Positions 57,021-64,000 of a stretch of DNA of 64,000 nt are shown here, in pieces. The notes under the pieces are model-generated. The model was not told the DNA's origin, did not search any database, and saw only the letters and a list, made by a program, of their open reading frames with translations. Every line of letters starts with the position of its first letter. The first letter of the stretch is position 1. Position numbers and translations under genes: made by a program. This DNA comes from Methylonatrum kenyense. Its GTDB lineage: Bacteria; Pseudomonadota; Gammaproteobacteria; Nitrococcales; Aquisalimonadaceae. The stretch covers positions 86,776-150,775 of the forward strand of contig NZ_JALPKO010000008.1 of the NCBI RefSeq assembly GCF_023195885.1. Reading direction: 5' to 3'.

Positions 57021-58370
57021 GTGAACGCGGAAAAGTTATTGATCGTTGAAGACGATCCCGGGCTGCAGAAGCAGCTCAGGTGGTGCTTCGAGCAGTACGA
57101 AGTTGTCAGCGCCGACAATCGGGAATCGGCCATGGCGCAGTTGCGACGGCATGAACCGATGGTCGTGCTGCAGGATCTCGGGCTGCCGCCGGACCCGGAT
57201 GGCATCAGCGAAGGCATGGCGACCATTGCCGAGATCCTCGGTGCCTCACCCAACACCAAGATTATCGTTGTCACCGGCAACGGTGACGAGGCAAGCGCAG
57301 TCAAGGCCGTCGGGCTGGGCGCCTATGACTTCTACGAAAAGCCGGTCGAGACAGAGACCCTCAACCTGATCGTCTCCCGCGCCTTCCACGTGGCACGTCT
57401 TGAGAACCAGAACCGCGAACTGATGCGCCGTCATCGTGCGCCACTGGATGGCCTGGTTACCGCAAGTCCGGCCATGCTCAAGGTCTGCAAGCTGGTGGAA
57501 AAGGTGGCGACCAGTGATGCCAGCGTCCTGCTGCTGGGGGAAACCGGCAGCGGCAAGGAGGTTCTCGCCCGTGCGCTGCACAAGCTGAGCGCGCGCCGGG
57601 ACGGACGCTTCGTTGTCATCAACTGTGCCGCAATACCCGAGAACCTGCTGGAGAGCGAGCTGTTCGGCTTCGAGAAAGGTGCCTATACCGGGGCACATCG
57701 CCAAACCAAGGGAAAGATCGAGCTGGCCTCCGGCGGCACGCTGTTTCTCGACGAGATCGGCGATATGCCGATGGCACTGCAATCCAAGCTGCTGCGGTTT
57801 CTGCAGGAAAGGGTGCTTGAACGCCTGGGTGGCCGCACCGAGATCCCGGTCGATGTCCGCGTCATCTGCGCAACACACCAGAACTTGCAGGAGTTGATTG
57901 CCGACGGCGCCTTCCGCGAGGACCTGTATTACAGGATCAGCGAGCTGATCGTGCCCATTCCGCCGCTGCGGGAACGTGACGGTGACGCGGCCCTGCTTGC
58001 CAGGGCGTTCCTCGCGCAAGCCGCGGAACGTCACGGTCGCCGTGTGCGAGGTTTCACGCGGAATGCCCTGTCTGCGATCGAGGCTCATTCCTGGCCCGGA
58101 AATGTGCGGGAGCTTGAGAACCTGATCAACCGCGCGGTGATCGTTGCCGACGGCCAGTTGCTGGACATTAGCGATCTGGGGCTGGAATCGGACGCCGTCG
58201 AAGAGCAACCGCTGAACCTGCGTCAAGTGCGTGATGCTGCCGAGTGTCAGGCATTGAACACGGCGGTTGCCCGAACCGACGGCAACCTGTCCAGGGCCGC
58301 AGAATTGCTCGGCGTTTCACGGCCGACACTCTATGATTTGCTGAAGCGGCACGGCTTGCACAAGGCATAG
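57021..58370 (+). CDS. prsR: PEP-CTERM-box response regulator PrsR (sigma-54 activator)
   Basis: A 449-residue NtrC-type activator. The receiver domain (1-120) has the acidic pocket IVEDDPG and the likely phosphorylation site Asp52 in VLQDLGLP. The central AAA+ domain has Walker A GETGSGKE near 173, the sigma-54 contact loop as GAYTGA at 220-225 (Tyr in place of the commoner Phe), Walker B LFLDEIGD, and the arginine-containing FREDLYYRI block. The last 40 residues form a Fis-type helix-turn-helix (LSRAAELLGVSRPTLYDLLK). It starts at a GTG three bases after prsK. By family knowledge it activates PEP-CTERM genes with RpoN; a matching promoter lies at 61978. Confidence 0.95.
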   Translation: MNAEKLLIVEDDPGLQKQLRWCFEQYEVVSADNRESAMAQLRRHEPMVVLQDLGLPPDPDGISEGMATIAEILGASPNTKIIVVTGNGDEASAVKAVGLGAYDFYEKPVETETLNLIVSRAFHVARLENQNRELMRRHRAPLDGLVTASPAMLKVCKLVEKVATSDASVLLLGETGSGKEVLARALHKLSARRDGRFVVINCAAIPENLLESELFGFEKGAYTGAHRQTKGKIELASGGTLFLDEIGDMPMALQSKLLRFLQERVLERLGGRTEIPVDVRVICATHQNLQELIADGAFREDLYYRISELIVPIPPLRERDGDAALLARAFLAQAAERHGRRVRGFTRNALSAIEAHSWPGNVRELENLINRAVIVADGQLLDISDLGLESDAVEEQPLNLRQVRDAAECQALNTAVARTDGNLSRAAELLGVSRPTLYDLLKRHGLHKA

Positions 58371-58408
58371 ATTCACCGGGGCAATCGACCTCGGGTCAGG
58401 AGGGTGGC

Positions 58409-60892
58409 GTGGCGGCGTTGTCCGGAAGATTCAAAGGTTGCCTGATTGCCGTGGCATTGCTCGGGCTGCTCGCAGCCTGCAGCCCCGATGTGTCGGAGTT
58501 GATGGAGCGGGCGGACCAGCATCGCGCCGATGGCCGCTACCAGTCCGCTATCGCCGACTACCGAAACGTGCTCGAGCTTGATGCGGATCATGCCGAAGCG
58601 CGGCTACACCTGGGCGAGACGGCCCTGACCATCGGCGATTACGTCGGCGCCGAAGAGGCCCTGCGGCGAGCCTTCCGGCTAGGCGTTTCGGCCGACCGCA
58701 TCTACCCGTCATTATCCCGGGCCCTGCTCTGGCAGCAAAAGCCCGAGCAGTTGCTTGGTACGATAACCGTCGACGACTCCATGCCCGCACCGCTGCAGGC
58801 CGAACTCTTGGCGATGCATGCCGAGGCCCACCGGCAACTGCGACAGACCGACCGCTCCGATGAAAACCTCCGGAAAGCCCTGGCCATTGACCCCGATGCA
58901 GTGCCGGCCTTGCTGGTTGCCGGACGCCTGGCTCTGGATCGCGGATTGCTGGTCGAGGCCAAGGACTACGCCGACGAGGCGCGGAATAACGCGCCGCAAT
59001 CCGCTGCGGCCTGGCTGCTGACGGCCCAGATCCAGCGCACGGCGCGGGACGTCAGCGCAGCAATTGACAGCTACCGCCAGTTGCTCGCGCTGGATGCGAC
59101 CGACATTTCCACCGAGATGCACTTCATGGCCCGTGGCGCCCTGGCGGAGTTGCTCGCCTCGCAACGGGAGCTGGAAGCCGCGGAAAATGTCGTGCAGCAC
59201 ATGCTGCAGCAGGCACCGCGGCATCCGTATCCGAATTACCTGGCGGCGATTTTGGCGATCGAAACCGACCGATTGGCGACCGCCAACGATCATTTGCAGA
59301 GGGCAATCGCCGCGGCCCCGAACAGCCTTCAGATCAAGACCTCACTGGCCCTGCTGCGGCTGCGGCAGGAACGGTTTGCCCAGGCCACCGCACTGCTGCG
59401 GGAAGTCGTCTTTGCCCAACCCGAGAACATCGAGGCCAGAGTCCTGCTCGCAGCCGGCTATCGCGGCCTGCAGCAACCGCGACAAGCTACCCGGGTGTTG
59501 ACCGAGGGATTGGCCCATGCAGACGGAGATCCGCGGATCATCGCGCAACTGGCGCGGGCCATGGACGGCGATGTCGCCGAGCTCAGGCAGGCAATCGAAC
59601 AATTGAGCGAAACCGACGCGGCCGCGCACCAAATCCGCCTCGCCGCCGCCGAGGCATTCTTCGGTCGCGGCCAGACAGATGCTGCTCTCGCCATCCTCAG
59701 TGACATGCAGATACAGCACGACGAGGAATTGCTTGGGCAGCAGCTCCTGATTGTCGCATCGGTGCATCGAGGGGATCTCGATAAGGCCCTTCACGAAGCC
59801 CAAGCCTTGATCGACGCCTATCCAGGCAAGCCGCTAGGGTACAACCTGCTGGGCGGAATCCATTTTTTCAGCGAACGTCTAGACGAAGCCGAAGCAGCGT
59901 TCCGAAAGGCCGTTGCCCGGTCTGAAGGCGATCCGCAGGCCCATCTGAATCTCGGCCTGCTGGCCGAGGCGCGAGGCGACATCCCGGCCGCCATCCGGCA
60001 CTTCCGGGATGGGTTGGAGCGGAAGCCCGGGAATATCCAGGCCATGCTGCAGCTGTCCGATCTGCTGCGACGCGGCGAGCAACATCAGGAGGCCCTGGCT
60101 TGGGCAGAGCAAGCCGCCCAGCTCGCACCGAATGACCTGCAGGCCAATGTTTTCATCACCCGGCAGCATCTGAGCATGGACAACCCCGAAGCGGCCGTTG
60201 CCAATGCCAGGGTGGGGCTTGAGCTGGCACCGGACGATGCGGCCGCCCACGGCGTCTTCGGTGTTGCGTTGCTGGCCTCAGGTCGCCCTGAGGAAGCCGC
60301 CGAAGCCCTGGCCGAGGCGACGCGGCTGGCACCGGATTCCCCGGATCTGCAACTGCAACTGGCCAGGGCACAGGCTGCCGCCGGCAGGGGAACGGCATCC
60401 GCCGAAACGTTCGAGGCATTGCTGTTGGCCGATCCAGCAAACGTGCAGGCGCGTTTGACGCTCGGAACCTGGTACATCGAACGCCAGGTCTACACGGATG
60501 CCATCAGGCATTACGAACAGCTGGCGGAATTGACAGAGCGGCAAAACCCGGTCGTACTGAACAACCTGGCTTGGCTATACCAGCAGGTTGGCGATGAACG
60601 CGATCTGGAAACTGCACAGGCTGCCCTGGAGCTGGCCCCGGACAATGCTGAAATCCTCGACACACTCGGCTGGATTGAGCACGGCCGTGGCCACCATGAA
60701 GCAGCGATCGGACGACTGAGCAAGGCGCATACAGCAGCCCCCGCCAATGCCCGGATCCGCTATCACCTGGGTGCAGCTCTGGTAGCAGACGGTTCGATCG
60801 AACAGGGCCGCCAGGCCCTACGGGAAGCCCTTGATATGGCCGGCGATGCCTCATGGGCAGAGGATGCCCGTGCGATGCTGGAGGCGGAGTGA
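58409..60892 (+). CDS. prsT: PEP-CTERM system TPR-repeat lipoprotein PrsT
   Basis: An 827-residue lipoprotein built almost wholly of tetratricopeptide repeats. The signal peptide ends in a lipobox, LLAAC, with Cys24 as the lipidated residue; Ser at +2 suggests the outer membrane. TPR units run from about residue 30 to the end, with recurring A-x-x-x-Y/A...P patterns such as LDADHAEARLHLGE, PQAHLNLGLLAEARGDIPAA and NAEILDTLGWIEHGRGHHEA. Length and position after prsK and prsR match the PrsT family. A GTG start is preceded by AGGAGG. The likely role is scaffolding of exopolysaccharide export or PEP-CTERM protein assembly. Its stop overlaps the start of the deacetylase gene (GTGA). Confidence 0.92.
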   Translation: MAALSGRFKGCLIAVALLGLLAACSPDVSELMERADQHRADGRYQSAIADYRNVLELDADHAEARLHLGETALTIGDYVGAEEALRRAFRLGVSADRIYPSLSRALLWQQKPEQLLGTITVDDSMPAPLQAELLAMHAEAHRQLRQTDRSDENLRKALAIDPDAVPALLVAGRLALDRGLLVEAKDYADEARNNAPQSAAAWLLTAQIQRTARDVSAAIDSYRQLLALDATDISTEMHFMARGALAELLASQRELEAAENVVQHMLQQAPRHPYPNYLAAILAIETDRLATANDHLQRAIAAAPNSLQIKTSLALLRLRQERFAQATALLREVVFAQPENIEARVLLAAGYRGLQQPRQATRVLTEGLAHADGDPRIIAQLARAMDGDVAELRQAIEQLSETDAAAHQIRLAAAEAFFGRGQTDAALAILSDMQIQHDEELLGQQLLIVASVHRGDLDKALHEAQALIDAYPGKPLGYNLLGGIHFFSERLDEAEAAFRKAVARSEGDPQAHLNLGLLAEARGDIPAAIRHFRDGLERKPGNIQAMLQLSDLLRRGEQHQEALAWAEQAAQLAPNDLQANVFITRQHLSMDNPEAAVANARVGLELAPDDAAAHGVFGVALLASGRPEEAAEALAEATRLAPDSPDLQLQLARAQAAAGRGTASAETFEALLLADPANVQARLTLGTWYIERQVYTDAIRHYEQLAELTERQNPVVLNNLAWLYQQVGDERDLETAQAALELAPDNAEILDTLGWIEHGRGHHEAAIGRLSKAHTAAPANARIRYHLGAALVADGSIEQGRQALREALDMAGDASWAEDARAMLEAE

Positions 60893-61788
60893 ATAGACTG
60901 TCGGATAATTTTACAGGCACTCGTCGTTCCATCATCCGCAATGCGCTGACAGTGGATGTCGAGGATTACTTCCAGGTCGGCGCCTTGTCCTCCGCTGTTG
61001 AGCCCGGCGACTGGGATCGCTGGCCCTCCCGCGTGGAACGGAATACCGATCGGCTGCTTGAATTGTTTGCGGAACACGGGGCCTCCGCGACGTTTTTCGT
61101 TCTCGGCTGGATCGCCGAACGTTACCCAGGCCTCGTCCTTCGTATTCGCGACGCCGGCCACGAGATCGCATCGCACGGTTACAGCCACCAACTCGTCTAC
61201 ACGCAAAGCCCGGCAACCTTCCGCCAGGAGACGGCGCGCTCGAAAGAACTGCTTGAGGACATACTCGGCACGCCTATCACCGGCTATCGGGCGGCAAGCT
61301 ATTCGATCACGCCTGCGTCGCGTTGGGCTCTGGATATCCTGGTGGAGCTTGGTTTCAGCTGGGATTCGAGCCTGTTCCCCATCCGCCACGATGTCTACGG
61401 CATGCCCGGAAGCCCGGAGCTGCCCTATCGACTGCAGACCCCCAATGGCGGAGAACTGGTGGAGTTTCCGCTGTCCACACTGCGGTTGTTCGGTCAGCGG
61501 TTGCCCATTGCCGGCGGAGGCTACTTCCGGCTTTTTCCGTATTGGTTCAGCCAGTGGGGCCTCGACCGGATCAACCGCAACGGCAATCCATTCATCTTCT
61601 ACCTCCATCCCTGGGAAATTGATCCGGACCAGCCCCGGGTCGACAACCTGAGTCTCAAGTCCCGTTTCCGCCACTACACCAACCTCGCAAGGTGCGAAAG
61701 ACGGCTTGAAGCCCTGATCAGCCGATTCCGTTTCGGGCGAGTGCGCGATGTGCTGGACGATCTGGCGCTGCTGCCCGATAGGCCCTGA
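60889..61788 (+). CDS. XrtA system polysaccharide deacetylase (DUF3473 type)
   Basis: A 299-residue NodB-fold deacetylase of the type encoded in exosortase A loci. The N-terminal strand motif is LTVDVEDYFQV (Asp23, Asp26), which replaces the TFDDG of ordinary NodB proteins. The metal pair is in SHGYSH, and GYRAASYSIT, FEFPLSTLR-like (VEFPLSTLR) and FYLHPWEID blocks are characteristic. The GTG at 60889 is chosen because it overlaps the prsT stop by 4 bases and has GGAGG upstream; a longer frame from 60853 would run inside prsT. No clear signal peptide is seen. It probably modifies the exopolysaccharide that the system exports. It ends the prsK operon. Confidence 0.92.
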   Translation: MNRLSDNFTGTRRSIIRNALTVDVEDYFQVGALSSAVEPGDWDRWPSRVERNTDRLLELFAEHGASATFFVLGWIAERYPGLVLRIRDAGHEIASHGYSHQLVYTQSPATFRQETARSKELLEDILGTPITGYRAASYSITPASRWALDILVELGFSWDSSLFPIRHDVYGMPGSPELPYRLQTPNGGELVEFPLSTLRLFGQRLPIAGGGYFRLFPYWFSQWGLDRINRNGNPFIFYLHPWEIDPDQPRVDNLSLKSRFRHYTNLARCERRLEALISRFRFGRVRDVLDDLALLPDRP

Positions 61789-61898
61789 CCGTTACAGCAA
61801 GTTGCTCCGGGCTTGCCGTTTCGCCGCAAGGTCAGTCCGCCGACAGGCTCGCAGCACAGGTCGGCCGCTGGCAAGGGGTCCGGATATCCGCATTCAAC

Positions 61899-61915
61899 TG
61901 TCGAAATTCTTGACA
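61899..61915. promoter_or_regulatory. Candidate PrsR operator palindrome
   Basis: TGTCGAAATTCTTGACA is an inverted repeat (TGTC-N9-GACA, with partial inner symmetry) 63 bases upstream of the -24 element, a normal distance for an enhancer bound by an NtrC-type activator. Assigning it to PrsR is inference from position and from the PrsR gene just upstream. Confidence 0.5.
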
Positions 61916-61977
61916 AATCCCCGGCGACAGGCAAAACGAAACTCCTTAACTATTTGCTCTTCAATGTTTTTTTATAT

Positions 61978-61992
61978 TGGAACCCATCTTGC
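61978..61992 (+). promoter_or_regulatory. Sigma-54 (-24/-12) promoter of the PEP-CTERM gene
   Basis: TGGAACCCATCTTGC has GG and GC at exactly the spacing of the TGGCACG-N4-TTGC consensus and lies about 80 bases upstream of the PEP-CTERM start codon. The AT-rich run just before it (61963-61977) is typical upstream DNA. It is consistent with control by PrsR and RpoN. Confidence 0.75.
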
Positions 61993-62070
61993 TTTACCAA
62001 TAACGGGTGGCGTCATGACGGCATGACGGCTCACGCAGGCCACAACTCTGCACCATTGAGGGTCTTGAGA

Positions 62071-62739
62071 ATGAACAACATGAAAAAAATCTGTTATGCC
62101 TGTATTGCAAGCGCGCTGCTCGCCTTCGGCATGCAGGCGCAGGCCGGTCTGATTACGATCGATGGGGCCAGTGATGTCGGAAATATTTACACCATCAATT
62201 ACTCGCTCGACGTGACCGGCGGAACCCTGACGGGTCTGACCGAATTCACGTTGAAGGAATTCGAACCCGAGCAGGTGGTCTTCGAGATCTACGCGAAGAA
62301 CACGTCGACAACCGGGCTTGACCCGATCCGCTTCACGTCCTTCGCCTTTGACGCTTCACCCGCGGTTACGTCGGTCTCGCTGAAAACCACCGGTGACGTC
62401 TTCGATGGGGTGACACTGAAAGCCGACCAGGGTAATCCAACCAATGCCCCGCTGTCCTTGGACATCTGCGTATTTGCCGGCAGCAGCTGCGCCTCCGGTA
62501 GTGTCGGCCTGCTCGAAGGCCAGGATGACACGCTGAAACTGGCAATCGGTGGCGATTTCAGCAATGGCCTGGTACTCAGCGACTTCCTCGCCCGCTTCAC
62601 CGGCGAACTGGGGTCGCACAAGGTGCCTCCGGCCAACGGTGGCACCCCGGTGCCGGAGCCCGGTGTGCTGGGCCTGCTCGGGCTGGGTCTGGCCGGACTC
62701 GGACTGGCCGCGCGCCGGCGACATAAGCGGATCGGTTGA
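62071..62739 (+). CDS. PEP-CTERM sorting domain protein
   Basis: A 222-residue secreted protein. The N-terminal signal peptide (KKICYACIASALLAFGMQAQA) should be cleaved after AQA. The middle 160 residues form a Thr/Gly/Val-rich domain with a beta-rich look and two cysteines (DICVFAGSSCASG). The C-terminus is a textbook exosortase target: VPEPG, then the hydrophobic helix VLGLLGLGLAGLGLA, then the basic tail ARRRHKR. The exosortase would cleave near PEP and attach the protein at the surface. The function of the middle domain is unknown. The ATG at 62071 follows GAGGG by about 9 bases; a second ATG is three codons later. Expression is probably sigma-54 dependent. A strong terminator follows. 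Confidence 0.93.
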   Translation: MNNMKKICYACIASALLAFGMQAQAGLITIDGASDVGNIYTINYSLDVTGGTLTGLTEFTLKEFEPEQVVFEIYAKNTSTTGLDPIRFTSFAFDASPAVTSVSLKTTGDVFDGVTLKADQGNPTNAPLSLDICVFAGSSCASGSVGLLEGQDDTLKLAIGGDFSNGLVLSDFLARFTGELGSHKVPPANGGTPVPEPGVLGLLGLGLAGLGLAARRRHKRIG

Positions 62740-62767
62740 TTGTCTGAAAACCGACGCCTTGCAACAA

Positions 62768-62788
62768 GGGGCCCATCGGGCCCCTTTT
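62768..62788 (+). terminator. Rho-independent terminator after the PEP-CTERM gene
   Basis: A perfect 7-bp stem, GGGGCCC-ATC-GGGCCCC, followed by TTTT and a T-rich tail (TTTTGCTTTTCTT), 29 bases after the stop codon. It also separates this gene from the convergent ATPase gene. Confidence 0.88.
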
Positions 62789-62839
62789 GCTTTTCTTGCG
62801 ATTCCCGGTCTCATCGTGAACGCTCAAGCCCATGGCGCC

Positions 62840-63868
62840 TTACTCCCGGGAACGGCCCAGCAGGTCCCGCAACTGCGCCCTGATACCTCGCAACTCGCGC
62901 CGCAATCCGCCGAAACCGTCGGTGATGCTGCCCACGATCTGGTCCACCTGTTGCTGGGTCAAACCGCCTGGCCCTGCAGGCGCGGCCTCATCCCGCACGC
63001 CCAGCTGGGCCATCGCCGAACCGGGCATGGGTCGCCGCCCAGTACCCCGCTCCTCGAACAGTGGCCACTCCAACTCGGAAGCCGCCACTTCGATGATACC
63101 GGCCGTCACTTGCTCGCGCTCCTCGACGAACGCCGTGAGCAGAGCCATGTCGCAGAGTGAGTTGATCAGTCGCGGAATCCCTCCCGCATAGCGATCCACG
63201 GCGTCATAGGCGCCTTCCGTGAAAAGATTCACCGAAGCCGCCCGTGCAATCCTCAGCCGGTGGCGGATGTAATCCTTGGCCTCATCGCGGCTCAGCGGAC
63301 CGAGGTGGAAGCGCAGGCGGATGCGCTGGGCAAGTTGCTCCAGATTCGGCGACTGGATCACCTGCTGCAGTTCCGGCTGACCAACAAGGATAATGCTCAA
63401 AAGCTTCTGCTTGTTTGCCTCCATGCCGGCCAGCATGCGGATCTGCTCCAGCGCCGGATAACCGAGACTCTGGGCTTCGTCCACGGCCAGGACCACCCGC
63501 CGCCCACCCAACGCCTGCTGTTCAAGAAAGGACTGAAGGCGGTTCAGCAGTTCCACCTTGCCCTGGAGTCCGCTGATCGATTCACCAAAGGCGCTGAGAA
63601 CTGCTTGCAGAAACTCGATGTCGTTGAGCTGGCTCTGGTGGATATGCGCCAGCAGGACACGATCGCTGAACTCGTCAATCAGCATATTGAGCAACGTGGT
63701 CTTGCCGGCGCCGATCTCGCCGGTAATGACCACGAAGCCGTCGCGACTCATGACCGTGTACTCGAGATAGGCCTTGGCTCGCGCGTGCGCCTGGCTGAGA
63801 AAGAAGAATTCGCTGTCCGGGATCAACCGGAACGGAAAGTCCTGCAGCCTGAAATGCTCAAGGTACAT
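62840..63868 (-). CDS. XrtA/PEP-CTERM system-associated ATPase (ExeA/GspA-like AAA+)
   Basis: A 342-residue AAA+ ATPase. The N-terminus MYLEHFRLQDFPFRLIPDSE is a family signature of ExeA-like ATPases. Walker A is GEIGAGKT at 50-57, and Walker B with the DEAQ box is VVLAVDEAQSL near residue 130. Sensor-like IILVGQPELQQ and the LAQRIRLRFHLGPL block follow. The last 70 residues are a Pro/Gly linker and a C-terminal helix. In exosortase A loci this protein is thought to support the exopolysaccharide secretion machinery, probably at the cytoplasmic face of the inner membrane. The ATG at 63868 is followed upstream by a repeat element (63897), so its promoter is either outside the window or in the repeat. 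The exosortase gene itself is not in the window. Confidence 0.92.
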   Translation of the reverse strand: MYLEHFRLQDFPFRLIPDSEFFFLSQAHARAKAYLEYTVMSRDGFVVITGEIGAGKTTLLNMLIDEFSDRVLLAHIHQSQLNDIEFLQAVLSAFGESISGLQGKVELLNRLQSFLEQQALGGRRVVLAVDEAQSLGYPALEQIRMLAGMEANKQKLLSIILVGQPELQQVIQSPNLEQLAQRIRLRFHLGPLSRDEAKDYIRHRLRIARAASVNLFTEGAYDAVDRYAGGIPRLINSLCDMALLTAFVEEREQVTAGIIEVAASELEWPLFEERGTGRRPMPGSAMAQLGVRDEAAPAGPGGLTQQQVDQIVGSITDGFGGLRRELRGIRAQLRDLLGRSRE

Positions 63869-63896
63869 GCGGCTGTCCCGTGGCTCGGTATCTTAA

Positions 63897-64000
63897 GGAA
63901 ACGCTAATTTATTCGCACGCCTGCGTTGGCGTCCGCATTTTTTCCGAGGCAAGGCGCGCTGCGCAGCGCCGCAGTCATTCTGCGGTCAAACAGCGTAACG
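63897..64000. repeat. Second copy of the 42.35-kb inverted-repeat element, cut by the window edge
   Basis: GGAAACGCTAATTTATTC and the following ATTTATTCGCACGCCTGCG run match the left half of the element at 42354 over about 65 bases, with scattered differences, in the same orientation. AAGGCGCGCTGC is also shared. The sequences diverge after about 63962, and the right end would be beyond the window. Confidence 0.7.

Overview
This is a GC-rich stretch of a proteobacterial chromosome, probably Gammaproteobacteria and possibly Betaproteobacteria. The taxonomic hint is the right-hand block, which carries prsK, prsR, prsT, an XrtA-type polysaccharide deacetylase, a PEP-CTERM protein and the XrtA-associated ATPase. 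That set is typical of Gram-negative bacteria with an exosortase A / exopolysaccharide system. I saw no rRNA, tRNA or CRISPR array.

Left block (1-37.8 kb, all minus strand). Six consecutive modular type I polyketide synthase genes are read right to left. Most neighbours overlap by 4-11 bases. In transcription order they encode: a loading module (SAM methyltransferase, GNAT-like decarboxylase, ACP) fused to module 1 (KS-AT-KR-ACP); module 2 (KS-AT-DH-cMT-ER-KR-ACP); module 3 (KS-AT-cMT-ACP); module 4 (KS-AT-DH-cMT-ER-KR-ACP); module 5 (KS-AT-cMT-KR-ACP); and module 6 (KS-AT-DH-ER..., cut by the left edge). All six AT domains carry the malonyl-type AFHS motif, so branching methyls must come from SAM through the four C-methyltransferases. 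The starter is probably made by methylating and decarboxylating a malonyl unit on the loading ACP, as in the apratoxin, gephyronic acid and saxitoxin loading modules. The predicted chain so far is a short branched acyl starter (propionyl or isobutyryl), then hydroxyl, then saturated/methyl, keto/methyl, saturated/methyl, hydroxyl/methyl, then a reduced unmethylated unit. No thioesterase, transporter or regulator of this pathway is visible, so the locus continues to the left.

Middle block (38-55 kb). Sugar-polymer genes dominate. On the minus strand are a NodB deacetylase, a GT4 glycosyltransferase and a multi-pass GT-C-like protein. After a 781-bp gap with a MITE-like element, the plus strand carries a NodU-type carbamoyltransferase, a metal-hydrolase-like protein of unknown function, a GT4, a SAM methyltransferase, a GlpD-like flavoprotein, an NAD-dependent epimerase, and a pair of GT2-fold membrane proteins of which the second has lost its catalytic aspartates. 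A minus-strand GT2/GT4 pair follows. These look like exopolysaccharide genes, but the carbamoyl- and methyltransferase could also serve the polyketide.

Right block (54.9-64 kb). The histidine kinase PrsK, sigma-54 activator PrsR, TPR lipoprotein PrsT and the XrtA-type deacetylase form one operon. A PEP-CTERM protein follows, behind a clear -24/-12 (sigma-54) promoter and an upstream palindrome that is a plausible PrsR site. The XrtA-associated ATPase is encoded convergently. A second copy of the 42.35-kb repeat begins at 63.9 kb, so two direct repeats bracket about 21.5 kb.
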